Assembly (NCBI RefSeq): GCF_900095025.1
Contig: NZ_FMBK01000005.1
Span: forward strand, 148,322-212,321
DNA from: Acinetobacter albensis
GTDB taxonomy: Bacteria > Pseudomonadota > Gammaproteobacteria > Pseudomonadales > Moraxellaceae
Reading direction: 5' to 3'
Length of the DNA: 64,000 nt
The stretch's first letter is position 1, and the number at the start of each line of letters is the position of its first letter. Shown in pieces: positions 37,458 to 46,409 of this stretch. The notes below the pieces were generated by a model. The model was not told the origin of the DNA and ran no database searches. It was given only the letters and a program-made list of their open reading frames with translations. A program made the translations under genes and the position numbers.

Positions 37458-38864
37458 TTAAACACCTATTGCAACCGAAATCATCAATAAAACAATCGAA
37501 ATAGCCATGAAAATAAAGAACAGCGGAAATACAAATCTAATCCAAGAAGTCCAGCCAATTTGTGCTGCAGCCAATAGAACTAAGAGCCCTGTAGAAGTTG
37601 GCGTGACGAGGTTCATTAAGCTATGGCCATAAAGGAAAGCTTGAACTGTTGTTTGCGGTGGAACACCTGATAATTGTCCTAATGGCGCCAAAATAGGCAT
37701 GGTCACAGCAACCGAGCCACTGGTCGATGGAATAAGTACATCAGTAATCGCTTGTGATACGAACATGCCAAAGGCAGAAACATAGGGACCATGTTGACCA
37801 ATTAAATGGACTAGGCCATTAATCACAGAATCCATGACTTGAGATTCAGACAAAATAATTTCAACTGAACTTGCAAAACCAATTAACAAACCTGCAACCA
37901 ATACATGTTTCATACCACTGATAAAAGCATCAATATTTTCATCAACTTTTGCATGACTCACGATGCCTAAAATAATACTGAGAAATAAATAATAGGTCGC
38001 TAAGTCGATATTCTTCCATGACCAATGATCTGAGGCAAAAACCATAAAGACAACGCCCAAACCCAAGGTGATCCAAATCATTTTATGACGCTTTGATAAG
38101 GGTTTATTGTCTAAAACAATCGGTTCAAACTGTGTATTTGAGATTTCTGCTTGTCTTGCTTTATATAAAACAAAGGCGATACCCACTAATAAGAAGATAA
38201 TAAAACTGGCCAAACGGAATGACATGCCACTAAAAACGGGAACCCCAACTAGAGGTTGTGCAATACCTAAAACTGCAGGAATGACAACAGCACCCATATA
38301 TCCAATTTTTACTGCAATAATTACAATCGCACCGCCTAAAATATCAGGCATTCCAAGTCTTTTAACCAACAGAATGACCATCGGAATCACGATTAAATAT
38401 TCTTTAGCAAAACCTAAAATAGTACTACCTAGTGCAAAGATTCCCATTAATACTGGAATCAGTACCCATTTATTACCACCAGTTAAACCAAGCATTCGAT
38501 CTAGACCAGATTCTACGGCACCCGACTTAGTGAGCACACCAAACATACCGCCAATAAATAGAATCATTAAAATCATATCGATTTTTTTAGCAATTCCCTG
38601 TGGTATCGCTTTTAAGCCATCAACTAGACTTAGAACCTTGACCTGCTCACTTGAATCAGTATTACTCGTAGAATTAATACCTAAAACTTTTTCTAATGTT
38701 ACGGTTTTATCTATTACATGATAACTATTTGGAATAACGAGCTTTTCATCCCGTTCAAAACTGCCTGAATTAACAAAATATGTGGCTAAAAGTGAGATAA
38801 ATACAACAATACTCATCACTATAATCGGATTAATAGGCTTCCCTATTACTGCATTCCCTGACAT
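37458..38864 (-). CDS. YfcC/DcuC-type inner-membrane carrier
   Basis: 468 aa with about 12 hydrophobic segments and a periplasmic loop after the first helix. The PSTSGSVAVTMPILAPLGQLSG and LMNLVTPTSTGLLVLLAAAQIGW segments are those of the YfcC family in the IT superfamily. Members move peptides, amino acids or dicarboxylates. It lies 15 bp upstream of the CocE-like hydrolase gene in the same direction and follows the IclR gene by 23 bp, so it is operonic with both. Confidence 0.8.
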   Translation of the reverse strand: MSGNAVIGKPINPIIVMSIVVFISLLATYFVNSGSFERDEKLVIPNSYHVIDKTVTLEKVLGINSTSNTDSSEQVKVLSLVDGLKAIPQGIAKKIDMILMILFIGGMFGVLTKSGAVESGLDRMLGLTGGNKWVLIPVLMGIFALGSTILGFAKEYLIVIPMVILLVKRLGMPDILGGAIVIIAVKIGYMGAVVIPAVLGIAQPLVGVPVFSGMSFRLASFIIFLLVGIAFVLYKARQAEISNTQFEPIVLDNKPLSKRHKMIWITLGLGVVFMVFASDHWSWKNIDLATYYLFLSIILGIVSHAKVDENIDAFISGMKHVLVAGLLIGFASSVEIILSESQVMDSVINGLVHLIGQHGPYVSAFGMFVSQAITDVLIPSTSGSVAVTMPILAPLGQLSGVPPQTTVQAFLYGHSLMNLVTPTSTGLLVLLAAAQIGWTSWIRFVFPLFFIFMAISIVLLMISVAIGV

Positions 38865-38887
38865 TGTATAACTTCCTTATTTAATGA

Positions 38888-39646
38888 CTAATTTATCAAA
38901 ATCTCATTAGAGTTAAGACTGATTCCGATCCGACCGGCTGCTTCAGCCAATTGTTTTACGATAGACTCGATCACCTGTTCATCCTTACGAACTTCAGGTA
39001 AAGAGCAACTAATAGCCGCAATCAATACGCCATCTCTTGAAAATATAGGCACAGCAAGAGCTATTACGCCTTTGGTCAATTCACCATTACTACGATAAAA
39101 ACCATCACGTTGAATCTGTGCTAATTCAGATTGATTTATAGGTTCTTGAGGATGGGCTTGTATAAATGCGTTAAGTACATCTTCAGCCGCATAAGCGAGT
39201 AAGACTTTTCCTGAAGCGCCTTGTCCTAAACTACGTAAAGTGCCGAATTGACTCATCACACGTAGCACCTGAGTAGAGCCACGACGATAAATTTGTGAAA
39301 TTTTAAAATTTGGTTGGTTGATATAAACCTGAAAACTTTCATTAAAAGTTTGCTGTAAGCGATCAACTTCTTGCACGACAACTTTCATTAAATGACTTTG
39401 ATTTAATGATTGCTGACCAATCTTCGCAGCTTGATATCCCAAGCGATAAGCTTTGGTATTTGCATCCTGTTCCACATATCCGGCCTTATTCAACGTTGTT
39501 AATAATCGATAACAACGTGATTTATTCAGATTGACGCGTCTTGCGACTTCGCTCAATCCGATATCAGGCGAATTTGCAATAAGGTTCAAAAGCTCTAAAG
39601 CAGTTATGACGCTTCCTACATCATTTGAATTTGTATCATCCTTCAT
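38888..39646 (-). CDS. IclR-family transcriptional regulator
   Basis: 252 aa: an N-terminal winged helix (about residues 10-70, ALELLNLIANSPDIGLSEVA and LNKSRCYRLLTTLNKAGYVE) and a C-terminal effector domain with GASGKVLLAY and GVIALAVPIFSRDG. It is the first gene of the minus-strand unit with the carrier, hydrolase and possibly the porin, and likely senses their substrate. Confidence 0.85.
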   Translation of the reverse strand: MKDDTNSNDVGSVITALELLNLIANSPDIGLSEVARRVNLNKSRCYRLLTTLNKAGYVEQDANTKAYRLGYQAAKIGQQSLNQSHLMKVVVQEVDRLQQTFNESFQVYINQPNFKISQIYRRGSTQVLRVMSQFGTLRSLGQGASGKVLLAYAAEDVLNAFIQAHPQEPINQSELAQIQRDGFYRSNGELTKGVIALAVPIFSRDGVLIAAISCSLPEVRKDEQVIESIVKQLAEAAGRIGISLNSNEILIN

Positions 39647-40135
39647 ATTGGATTACCTACCGAACCAATGGTTTGTTTTAATAAATATATAATATTGTAT
39701 TTAAGAAATTTATTCAAAGAAAATTTAAAAATAGATATCTCTCAAAAATTTAATATTTTCGAATTATTCTCATTTCTATCTCAGTAGATTTTTTAGCCGT
39801 GACATTTAGTTATGAAATTGTGGTGCTAAAGAAATTATTAAAATTAATAGTCGATAGAGGATTGATTTTTAAAGTTATAAACCTGCCAGTTCGATTGATA
39901 ACGTTTCTACTGAAAATGCTGTACTAGAAAAGCCTCATAGTTTTAATATGATTCGACTTTACAGAGAGTTTACTAAAGATATTTTGAAAGGGAAAAACGG
40001 TGATAGTGATTTTACTCACGCGATATTCTTAACCCACTACTTAATGAAATGGGATGTACTTCTGTGGAAAATTATCGGATTACAGAAGGCAGTTGGTCTT
40101 TAAACTAAAATAGATATTTTTTTCAAATTTCCTAA

Positions 40136-40163
40136 AATCAACACAATTTTCCTTATACGAAAG
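40136..40163. other. pdif-like site A
   Basis: AATCAACACAA (XerD side), TTTTCC, TTATACGAAAG (XerC side). Matches the Acinetobacter plasmid dif consensus at 19 of 22 arm positions, read on the minus strand. It is preceded by CCTAAA, as sites B and C are. Confidence 0.7.
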
Positions 40164-40191
40164 GTCCGATTGATAGGCTTTTTAATCATTT

Positions 40192-40218
40192 ATTTAACAT
40201 AAAAATCTTATACAAAAT
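40192..40218. other. pdif-like site A-prime
   Basis: ATTTAACATAA, a 5-bp centre AAATC, and TTATACAAAAT. The arms match dif at 21 of 22 positions, but the centre is one base short, so it is probably inactive. Confidence 0.5.
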
Positions 40219-40310
40219 AAAAAAACGGGGATCTATAGTCCTCGTTTTGTGTAACACCATTATATTAAATGGGAGGAAAATAAAAGAATTGAAAATTTAC
40301 CTAAAACCCA

Positions 40311-40326
40311 ATAAGATATATCTTAT
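40311..40326. promoter_or_regulatory. perfect 16-bp palindrome, candidate PadR operator
   Basis: ATAAGATA followed by TATCTTAT ends 10 bp before the ATG of the PadR gene. Autoregulation is likely. Confidence 0.65.
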
Positions 40327-40336
40327 AAAATCTTAG

Positions 40337-40882
40337 ATGTATAAAACGATGAATGAAATATTAGGTAATTTTTTGCTAGTAGATTCAGATCAACCATCGC
40401 GTAAAAGTCGTTTATTTGAACCAGGACATATGAAATTACTGGTTCTTTTTTTAATTGAACAGGCACCTCGATATGGGTACGAAATTATTAAAGGTATTGG
40501 TGAGCTAGTAGGTGGTGGATATAGCCCAAGTACAGGCACAATTTACCCAACCTTGTCTTATCTTGAAGATATGGAATTTGTTGGCATAGAGAAATCTGAT
40601 AGTGACCGTAAGCAGTACAAAATTACTGTCGCTGGTATTAACCATTTAAAGGGTCAAAAAGAGCATTTAGAACACATTCTTGGCCGCTTAGAAACTCGGC
40701 GTGAAATCCAAAATAATGATCAATATTTGGATATTTATCGTGCTATGGAAAACTTAAAAACGGCCTTGCGACTCAAATTAAAAAATAGTGCGTTGAATGA
40801 CGAAACAATCTGTCAAATTGCTAAGAGCATTGATCAAGCTGCTGTTGCTATTAGCCGTATTAAAAATGAGCAAGTGCTATGA
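40337..40882 (+). CDS. PadR-family transcriptional regulator
   Basis: 181 aa. A winged helix (about residues 30-110) with LLVLFLIEQAPRYGYEIIKG and GGGYSPSTGTIYPTLSYLED, the most typical PadR sequence, and a C-terminal helical part. The operon partner overlaps by 4 nt and is a DUF3861 protein. The two-gene unit is flanked by dif-like sites, like a pdif module. Confidence 0.9.
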   Translation: MYKTMNEILGNFLLVDSDQPSRKSRLFEPGHMKLLVLFLIEQAPRYGYEIIKGIGELVGGGYSPSTGTIYPTLSYLEDMEFVGIEKSDSDRKQYKITVAGINHLKGQKEHLEHILGRLETRREIQNNDQYLDIYRAMENLKTALRLKLKNSALNDETICQIAKSIDQAAVAISRIKNEQVL

Positions 40883-41166
40883 AACAACATGAATATCAAA
40901 TTACTGTAAAGCATATCGCAGATGCAAAAGGTAACCCTTCAACTTACGATGAGGACCTTATTTTTACTGCATATAACCATGATGATATTTTTAAAATTTT
41001 AGAATATTTAAAGCAGAAAGAGTTAACAGATGAAAACTCGATGAAGTCTTTTGCCGTAGGTTTAAAACTTATGAGTGAGATTTTATTAGAAAATAAAGAA
41101 ATTCCGTTATTCAAAGAATTTTTACCACACTTTATTGAGTTTATTAAATCACTTAAAAAGCTCTAA
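40879..41166 (+). CDS. DUF3861-family protein
   Basis: 95 aa. HEYQITVKHIADAKGNPS, NHDDIFKILEYLKQKE and SFAVGLKLMSEILLENKEIP are the family blocks. Function is unknown; the family is often seen near PadR regulators or in small accessory operons. Its start overlaps the PadR stop (ATGA), so translation is coupled. Confidence 0.8.
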   Translation: MKQHEYQITVKHIADAKGNPSTYDEDLIFTAYNHDDIFKILEYLKQKELTDENSMKSFAVGLKLMSEILLENKEIPLFKEFLPHFIEFIKSLKKL

Positions 41167-41207
41167 ATAATGAAAAATTTCGTTAAAATATAATTTAACT
41201 TCCCTAA

Positions 41208-41235
41208 AATTAACATAATACTCGTTAGGTGAACT
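41208..41235. other. pdif-like site B
   Basis: The XerD-side arm AATTAACATAA matches the pdif consensus exactly, followed by TACTCG and a degenerate XerC-side arm TTAGGTGAACT (7 of 11). Preceded by CCTAAA. Confidence 0.55.
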
Positions 41236-41325
41236 AAAAAAATTGAGATTTTAAGCTCATATTTTTACTATGTTTTTGGAACTTTTTTATAAGCACTATT
41301 ATGTTGAATGGCTCTGATTTAGATA

Positions 41326-41354
41326 TTAAAAAACACCTTTCGAGGTGTTTTTTA
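41326..41354. terminator. bidirectional terminator with TTCG tetraloop
   Basis: AAACACCT, TTCG, AGGTGTTT with A and T runs. It ends the minus-strand dehydrogenase. Confidence 0.85.
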
Positions 41355-41369
41355 ATTCACTTATTGATT

Positions 41370-42383
41370 TTATGAAATTTGAATCACAATCTTACCAAAG
41401 GCACCTTTAGACAGATGTTCAAAAGCAGCGATAGCATCTTCAAATTTATATACATGATCAATAACAGGTTTAATTTGATTCACATTTAAAAAGTCATTCA
41501 TTCTTTCAAAAGCAACTCGTGGAGCTACTGCAATTCCACGAAGTTTTGTTTGACGGAAAATGAGCGGCATTAAATTTAACTGAGTGGTTTGGCCAGTTAA
41601 GAAACCCACTTGAGCCACAGTACCTGTTACTTTTGTCGCTGCGATAGACTGATTAAGACCATTGCCTCCAGCAACCTCAATCGTTACATCAGCACCTTTA
41701 CCATCCGTTAATTTAAGGACTTGCTCTTCCCAGTTTGGATAGGTTTTATAATTGATTCCTTCATCGGCACCTAGAGCTTTAACTTTTTCTAAATTTAGAT
41801 CATTGCTTGATGTCGCAATCACTCTAGCACCATAGGCATGCGCCAATTGAATTGCGAAAATAGAAACGCCACCTGTCCCTTGCACTAAGACGGTTTGCCC
41901 CAGTTTAAGGTTGCCGATATCTATCATTGAATACCAAGCCGTTAAGGCTGCAATTGGTAAGGTAGATGCTTCAACATCAGTCATATTATCTGGTGCTTTT
42001 ACTGCGCTTTCTTCATGCAAAATCATGTAATCAGCAAGTCCACCTGGTAGTGGCATGCCTAGGCAATAGGCAGGTTCATTGGGTCCTGGTTCTTCATCAA
42101 TCTAACGAGAATAAAGCGTGGTATTAACTCGATCACCTAATTTAAAGCGTGATACGCCTTCACCTACAGCCACCACAGTACCCGCAGCATCTGATACGGG
42201 TATTAATGGTTTTGGAACTAAATGTGGTTCATAAAAACCTTCAACAATCGCTTTATCTCGATAGTTTAAAGATACAGCGCCAACTTTAATGAGGAGTTCG
42301 CCTGCTTTTGGCGTTGGTGTTTCCACTTCTTCTAATTTTAAGTTATTTAAACCAAAATCTTTGAGTAACCATGCCTTCATCAT
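41370..42383 (-). pseudogene. zinc-type alcohol dehydrogenase with in-frame amber stop
   Basis: A 337-codon MDR-superfamily oxidoreductase read in one frame except for TAG at residue 94 (42099-42101), where relatives have Trp: TLYSR, stop, IDEEPGPNE. Both sides are well preserved: the catalytic-domain start MMKAWLLKDFGLNNLKLEEV, the AVGEGVSRFKLGDRV region, the coenzyme-binding VQGTGGVSIFAIQLAHAYGA and the C-terminal HLSKGAFGKIVIQ. One base change would restore it. It is divergent from the LysR gene at 42517, which probably controls it. Confidence 0.85.
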
Positions 42384-42516
42384 ATTTTCCTCTAAAATAG
42401 ATTTGATAACGCTTTAACTTCGTTATCATTTGAACTCATCATAATTCAAGAATTAGATTTTATTAATATGATAAAATTCTATTAATTGCGGAAAATAATT
42501 CCTTAATAGGTGAGTT

Positions 42517-43431
42517 ATGGATAGTAAATTCTCAGGAATACTCGAATTTGTTACGGCTGTAGATCAGGGAAGCTTCACAAGAGCGGCAGAAATTCTTGGG
42601 ATTACTGGATCTGCGGTAGGAAAAAGTATTCATAAATTAGAAAAAAGATTGGGTGTGCAGCTTTTTCATCGTACCACCCGACGCATTGTATTAACTTCCG
42701 AAGGTGAAGCATGGCTGATTAGTTGTCGTCGTATTTTGGAAGAGTTAGAACATATAGAAACATTACTTTCAACAGAGAATGCTTATCCTACTGGGCGTAT
42801 AAGAATTGATCTTCCTACGACTTTTGGTCGTCGATATATTTTTCCCATATTATTAGATCTAGCACAGCAATACCCTCAACTAAATTTATCTGTAACCTTT
42901 CAAGATAGAGCTGTGGACATGATTAGTGAGGGAGTAGATCTAGTTGTAAGAATAGGCGACTTAAAAGATTCTACTGACTTAATCGCAAAATCATTAGGCC
43001 ATCAGACACTCCTCGTTTGTGCATCGCCATCCTATTTAGAAAAAAATGGACACCCGACCCATAAAGAAGATTTAAAAAATCACCATTGTCTTATCGGTTG
43101 GAGAAGCCAGTATAAAGGGCATTGGTTTTTAAAGAATTCACTAGGTGAAACAGAAGCATACGAAATTAATTATACCCATGAAATACCAGATGGTGATGCT
43201 CTACTCAGTGCCTGCACTGCTGGCCTTGGTCTTGCCCAACTCCCAAGTTGGTTAGCTTTTGATGCATTAAGGGAGGGGAAAATCATCTCCATTCTTCCAG
43301 AAATATCAGGTGTAGAAATACCAATTCATGTGCTATGGCAAAAAAGATGGCATTTACAGCCTAAGATAAGAGTCGTGGTGGATGAAATAACAAAGTTTAC
43401 GCATAACAAACCTGAGTTATTTTTTAAATAG
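42517..43431 (+). CDS. LysR-family transcriptional regulator
   Basis: 304 aa with a winged helix (about residues 5-62, GSFTRAAEILGITGSAVGKS and HKLEKRLGVQLFHRTTRR) and an effector-binding domain with VDLVVRIGDLKDSTDLIA. It is divergent from the amber-interrupted dehydrogenase across 133 bp, the usual LysR-target layout. The unit lies between dif-like sites B and C. Confidence 0.88.
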   Translation: MDSKFSGILEFVTAVDQGSFTRAAEILGITGSAVGKSIHKLEKRLGVQLFHRTTRRIVLTSEGEAWLISCRRILEELEHIETLLSTENAYPTGRIRIDLPTTFGRRYIFPILLDLAQQYPQLNLSVTFQDRAVDMISEGVDLVVRIGDLKDSTDLIAKSLGHQTLLVCASPSYLEKNGHPTHKEDLKNHHCLIGWRSQYKGHWFLKNSLGETEAYEINYTHEIPDGDALLSACTAGLGLAQLPSWLAFDALREGKIISILPEISGVEIPIHVLWQKRWHLQPKIRVVVDEITKFTHNKPELFFK

Positions 43432-43445
43432 TTAGGCTTGCCTAA

Positions 43446-43473
43446 AATTAAAACAATACAGCTTATACGAAAT
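43446..43473. other. pdif-like site C
   Basis: AATTAAAACAA (9 of 11), TACAGC, and TTATACGAAAT (11 of 11 match to the XerC arm of the pdif consensus). It lies 15 bp after the LysR stop and is preceded by CCTAAA as in sites A and B. All three have the same orientation. Confidence 0.75.
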
Positions 43474-43513
43474 TATTTTATTTATCCCTTATAAATCATA
43501 ATTTTACTTCAAA

Positions 43514-43549
43514 CCGTTCTAGCATTCAGCGCACTAGAACGGCTTTTTT
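43514..43549 (+). terminator. Rho-independent terminator
   Basis: CCGTTCTAG and CTAGAACGG with T run. The rest of the 43474-43813 interval contains no gene that I can see. Confidence 0.75.
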
Positions 43550-43813
43550 GTGATTATTCACTTTCCATGCCTATTTTTTTAATTATTGTTTGATCTGTCT
43601 TGAATTTACAGGAGACTTTCACTTGAGAAAATCTAGGCAGCCAATATGTAAAAGTCCTCTACCATTTAATTTGGTATCTTAAAATCCAATCCTTTTATAC
43701 TCTGATAATTATAAAATAGCTTAATATAAGTTTATTTACTTTTAAAAATAAACTCTATCAAGCAAAAACCTACAGCCCATAATTAATTATCAAAAGCATT
43801 TAAGTGATAACGA

Positions 43814-44704
43814 CTAAAGAGTTGATAAAGTATCCTGTAAAAAATGGATAAACCATTTTTGTGCTAAAACATCAGCTGTTTTTTTATGCCAATGTAAAGT
43901 GACATCAAATTCTGGTAAATCAAAAGGCACATCAAATACCCTAATTGCAGGATTAGACTGGTAATATTTTCCAATACGTGACGGAACCGTCACAATTAAA
44001 TTATGCTTTTCAATCAGTTCATTTAAAATACTGAACTGTGGTACCCTTAATTTAATTTTACGTCTTAAATTTTGTTTACTCAAATAGTTTTCAATTAGGC
44101 TATGTCCTGTCGTAGCCGAAACTACGGCATGATTTTCTTCTAAAAAATGTTCTAATGTAAATTTTTTCTGAATTGAATTAATATTCTTACTGACTAAACA
44201 AACATACCTTTCTCGAAATAAGGTCAGTGTACTTAAACTCTTATCTTCTAGGTTTTTATTACAAATAGCAGCATCAATCTTTCCAGTTACCAGCCAATCA
44301 GATAACTTGTTCATTTCTACAGTTATGACTTCTAGAGAGATTTTTGGTGCAACTTGCTCCAAACGGGAAAGGATTAAAGGTAAAAAATACCTTCCACCAA
44401 TGTCAGTTAATGCCACCCTAAAACAACGATCGCTATGATGGAAATCAAATTCTTTTACTTCATTGATGACATTTTCAATATCTAACAGCGGCTGATTTAA
44501 AGATTCATAAAGTTGTGTTGCATAAAAGGTGGGGATCATTCCTTCTTTTGTCCGGGTAAATAATTGATCTTTCATCAAATATCTTAAACGCGATAAGCTA
44601 TGACTTACAGAAGGCTGCGTAATGTTCAAATGTTCAGCGGCTATACTTACGCTACGAGTATCAAAAATTGTGATAAAAACTTTAATCAGATTCAAATCGA
44701 CCAT
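43814..44704 (-). CDS. LysR-family regulator of the mandelate cluster
   Basis: 296 aa from the ATG at 44704, which has a GGAGTGGGG site; the frame's upstream Met at 44737 would place that site inside the gene. Winged helix: VDLNLIKVFITIFDTRSVSI and NITQPSVSHSLSRLRYLMKD. It is divergent from the transporter gene at 45077 across 372 bp, so it most likely controls the transporter and aldehyde dehydrogenase. It is a clear paralogue of the LysR at 61274-62167. Confidence 0.88.
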   Translation of the reverse strand: MVDLNLIKVFITIFDTRSVSIAAEHLNITQPSVSHSLSRLRYLMKDQLFTRTKEGMIPTFYATQLYESLNQPLLDIENVINEVKEFDFHHSDRCFRVALTDIGGRYFLPLILSRLEQVAPKISLEVITVEMNKLSDWLVTGKIDAAICNKNLEDKSLSTLTLFRERYVCLVSKNINSIQKKFTLEHFLEENHAVVSATTGHSLIENYLSKQNLRRKIKLRVPQFSILNELIEKHNLIVTVPSRIGKYYQSNPAIRVFDVPFDLPEFDVTLHWHKKTADVLAQKWFIHFLQDTLSTL

Positions 44705-44737
44705 AAACGCCCCACTCCTTAGCCATAAAACGAGCAT

Positions 44738-45076
44738 AATTTTATTTTTTCAATTTCAAATATATACATGTAATAACTTAAAAATCTTTACCTATATATA
44801 TTCCCATAAATATTGATATCCCAATAAAATTAATAATCTCGCCCTTTCTCATCTTTTTGATTATAGATAAAAACTATATTCAATCATATTTTTTATTAAT
44901 TTGATCTATAAGTTTAATCCCCATAAGCTAATTCATGAAAATCAGTACATACGATTGATCAGGAAAATCTACTTAGACGAGGATGTCTGAGAGGAAAATT
45001 AATATATTAAAATTGATATTATCTTCATCTTGATGAATTTTATATCATTTTTAATTTTATGCAGAGGAAGGACGCG
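44738..45076. other. divergent control region of the mandelate cluster
   Basis: AT-rich region between the LysR and transporter genes. It must contain divergent promoters. I could not pick a single convincing T-N11-A LysR box because of the high AT content; the 44990-45050 part contains several imperfect dyads (for example AATATATTAAAATTGATATT). Confidence 0.35.
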
Positions 45077-46405
45077 ATGCAAAAAATTAATGCAGCAACC
45101 CTAATTGATAAGGCTCCCTTAAATAAAAATCACAAAATTTTAGTGTTTTGGTGTGCCGTTATTATGTTATTTGATGGTTATGATCTGGTGATTTATGGCT
45201 CAGTTTTACCTCATTTGATGAAGGAATGGCAACTTACACCGCAAACCGCGGGGCTATTAGGTGCTGCCTCCCTGATGGGTATGATGCTAGGTGCTGTAAC
45301 ACTTGGTATGGCAGCGGATAAATTTGGTCGTAAAAACATCATTATTGCTTGTACCATTCTTTCAAGTCTTGCAGTTGCTATGAATGGATTTGCTCACGAT
45401 ACAACAACTTTTTTTATCTGCCGTTTATTAACCGGTATAGGTTTAGGTGGAGCAGTACCTAATTTAGTGACCATTATTAAAGAAATGGCACCCGGCACTC
45501 ATCGTAACCGTTTAATTAATTTCGTATTAGCATTTTACGGAGTTGGTGCAATTATTTCAGGTTTATCGGGTTTATTCCTCATACCTGCTTTTGGTTGGCA
45601 AGTCACATTTTGGATTGCTGGAATTTGTATTTTTCTTATTCCTATAATGTATAAAACCTTCCCAGAATCGATTAGTTACCTGATTCAAAAAAACCGACAA
45701 ACAGAAGTAGTTAAAACTCTAGAAAAACTAAACCCAGCACATCAACATCACGCTAATATGCATTATGTAGTTGAAACCACAGCATCTAAACAAAAAATTC
45801 CAGTTGTTGGCTTATTTACCGAGAATAAAGCAATCGGTACCTTATTAATCTGGTCTGGTTTTGCCATGGTAATGTTGATGGTCTACGGTCTCAATACATG
45901 GTTACCAAAATTGATGAACGTTGGCGGATATTCTTTAGGTTCAAGTATCACCTTTCTAGTTACTCTAAATATTGGTGCGATTATCGGAACACTAATTTTT
46001 GGTGTACTCGCTGATAAATGGGGGGCTAAATCAACCCTCATCTTTGGTTATTTACTTTCTGCAGCATCAATCAGCTGCTTAGGTTTTCACCCACCTACTT
46101 TTGTACTCAGTGCATTATTGGTTATTGCGGGTGGAGCAACAGTAGGTTCAATGTCAGTCATTCATACTTTAGCTGCTGATTTTTATCCAACAAATATACG
46201 TTCAACTGGTGTCAGTTTTGCCGCAGCGATGGGACGTTTCGGAGCAATCTCTGGTCCTTTGTTTGGTGGCTATCTTTTGGCAATTAACCTTCCCTTTCAA
46301 CAAAACTTTATTGTCTTTGCAATTCCAGGCCTTATTGGCGCACTTGCAATTGGACTATTCACTCAAAAAAAAATTCTAGCAACTCCACAAATGGCTAAAG
46401 GATAA
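45077..46405 (+). CDS. aromatic acid:H+ symporter (MFS, AAHS family), probable mandelate or benzoate importer
   Basis: 442 aa, 12 hydrophobic segments. FDGYDLVIYGSVLPHLMKEW in helix 1 and the loop 2-3 sequence GMAADKFGRKN are family signatures of the BenK/PcaK/MhpT group. The ATG at 45077 follows GAGGAAGGA; the upstream frame start (45059) lies before that site. It is followed after 4 bp by the aldehyde dehydrogenase gene, so uptake and catabolism are co-expressed. A second AAHS carrier is encoded at 62219-63571. Confidence 0.88.
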   Translation: MQKINAATLIDKAPLNKNHKILVFWCAVIMLFDGYDLVIYGSVLPHLMKEWQLTPQTAGLLGAASLMGMMLGAVTLGMAADKFGRKNIIIACTILSSLAVAMNGFAHDTTTFFICRLLTGIGLGGAVPNLVTIIKEMAPGTHRNRLINFVLAFYGVGAIISGLSGLFLIPAFGWQVTFWIAGICIFLIPIMYKTFPESISYLIQKNRQTEVVKTLEKLNPAHQHHANMHYVVETTASKQKIPVVGLFTENKAIGTLLIWSGFAMVMLMVYGLNTWLPKLMNVGGYSLGSSITFLVTLNIGAIIGTLIFGVLADKWGAKSTLIFGYLLSAASISCLGFHPPTFVLSALLVIAGGATVGSMSVIHTLAADFYPTNIRSTGVSFAAAMGRFGAISGPLFGGYLLAINLPFQQNFIVFAIPGLIGALAIGLFTQKKILATPQMAKG

Positions 46406-46409
46406 ACCC

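Larger units (their letters stand above)
39647..40335. other. intergenic interval with degenerate coding traces and dif-like sites
   Basis: There is no intact gene. From about 39926 to 40103 one frame reads LEKPHSFNMIRLYREFTKDI and another reads NEMGCTSVENYRITEGSWSL. Both are protein-like and truncated, so a dead gene is probable. Two plasmid-type dif-like sites follow (40136-40163, 40192-40218), then a palindromic operator at 40311-40326. Confidence 0.45.

Noticed and set aside
38107..38721. 204-codon plus-strand open frame
   Set aside because: It is fully antisense to the YfcC-type carrier gene and rich in Thr, Ile and Pro, as expected from the complement of a membrane-protein gene.
41177..41204. 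Possible further dif-like site (ATTTCGTTAAA...)
   Set aside because: Only part of the XerC-type arm matches and no XerD arm follows at 6 bp.
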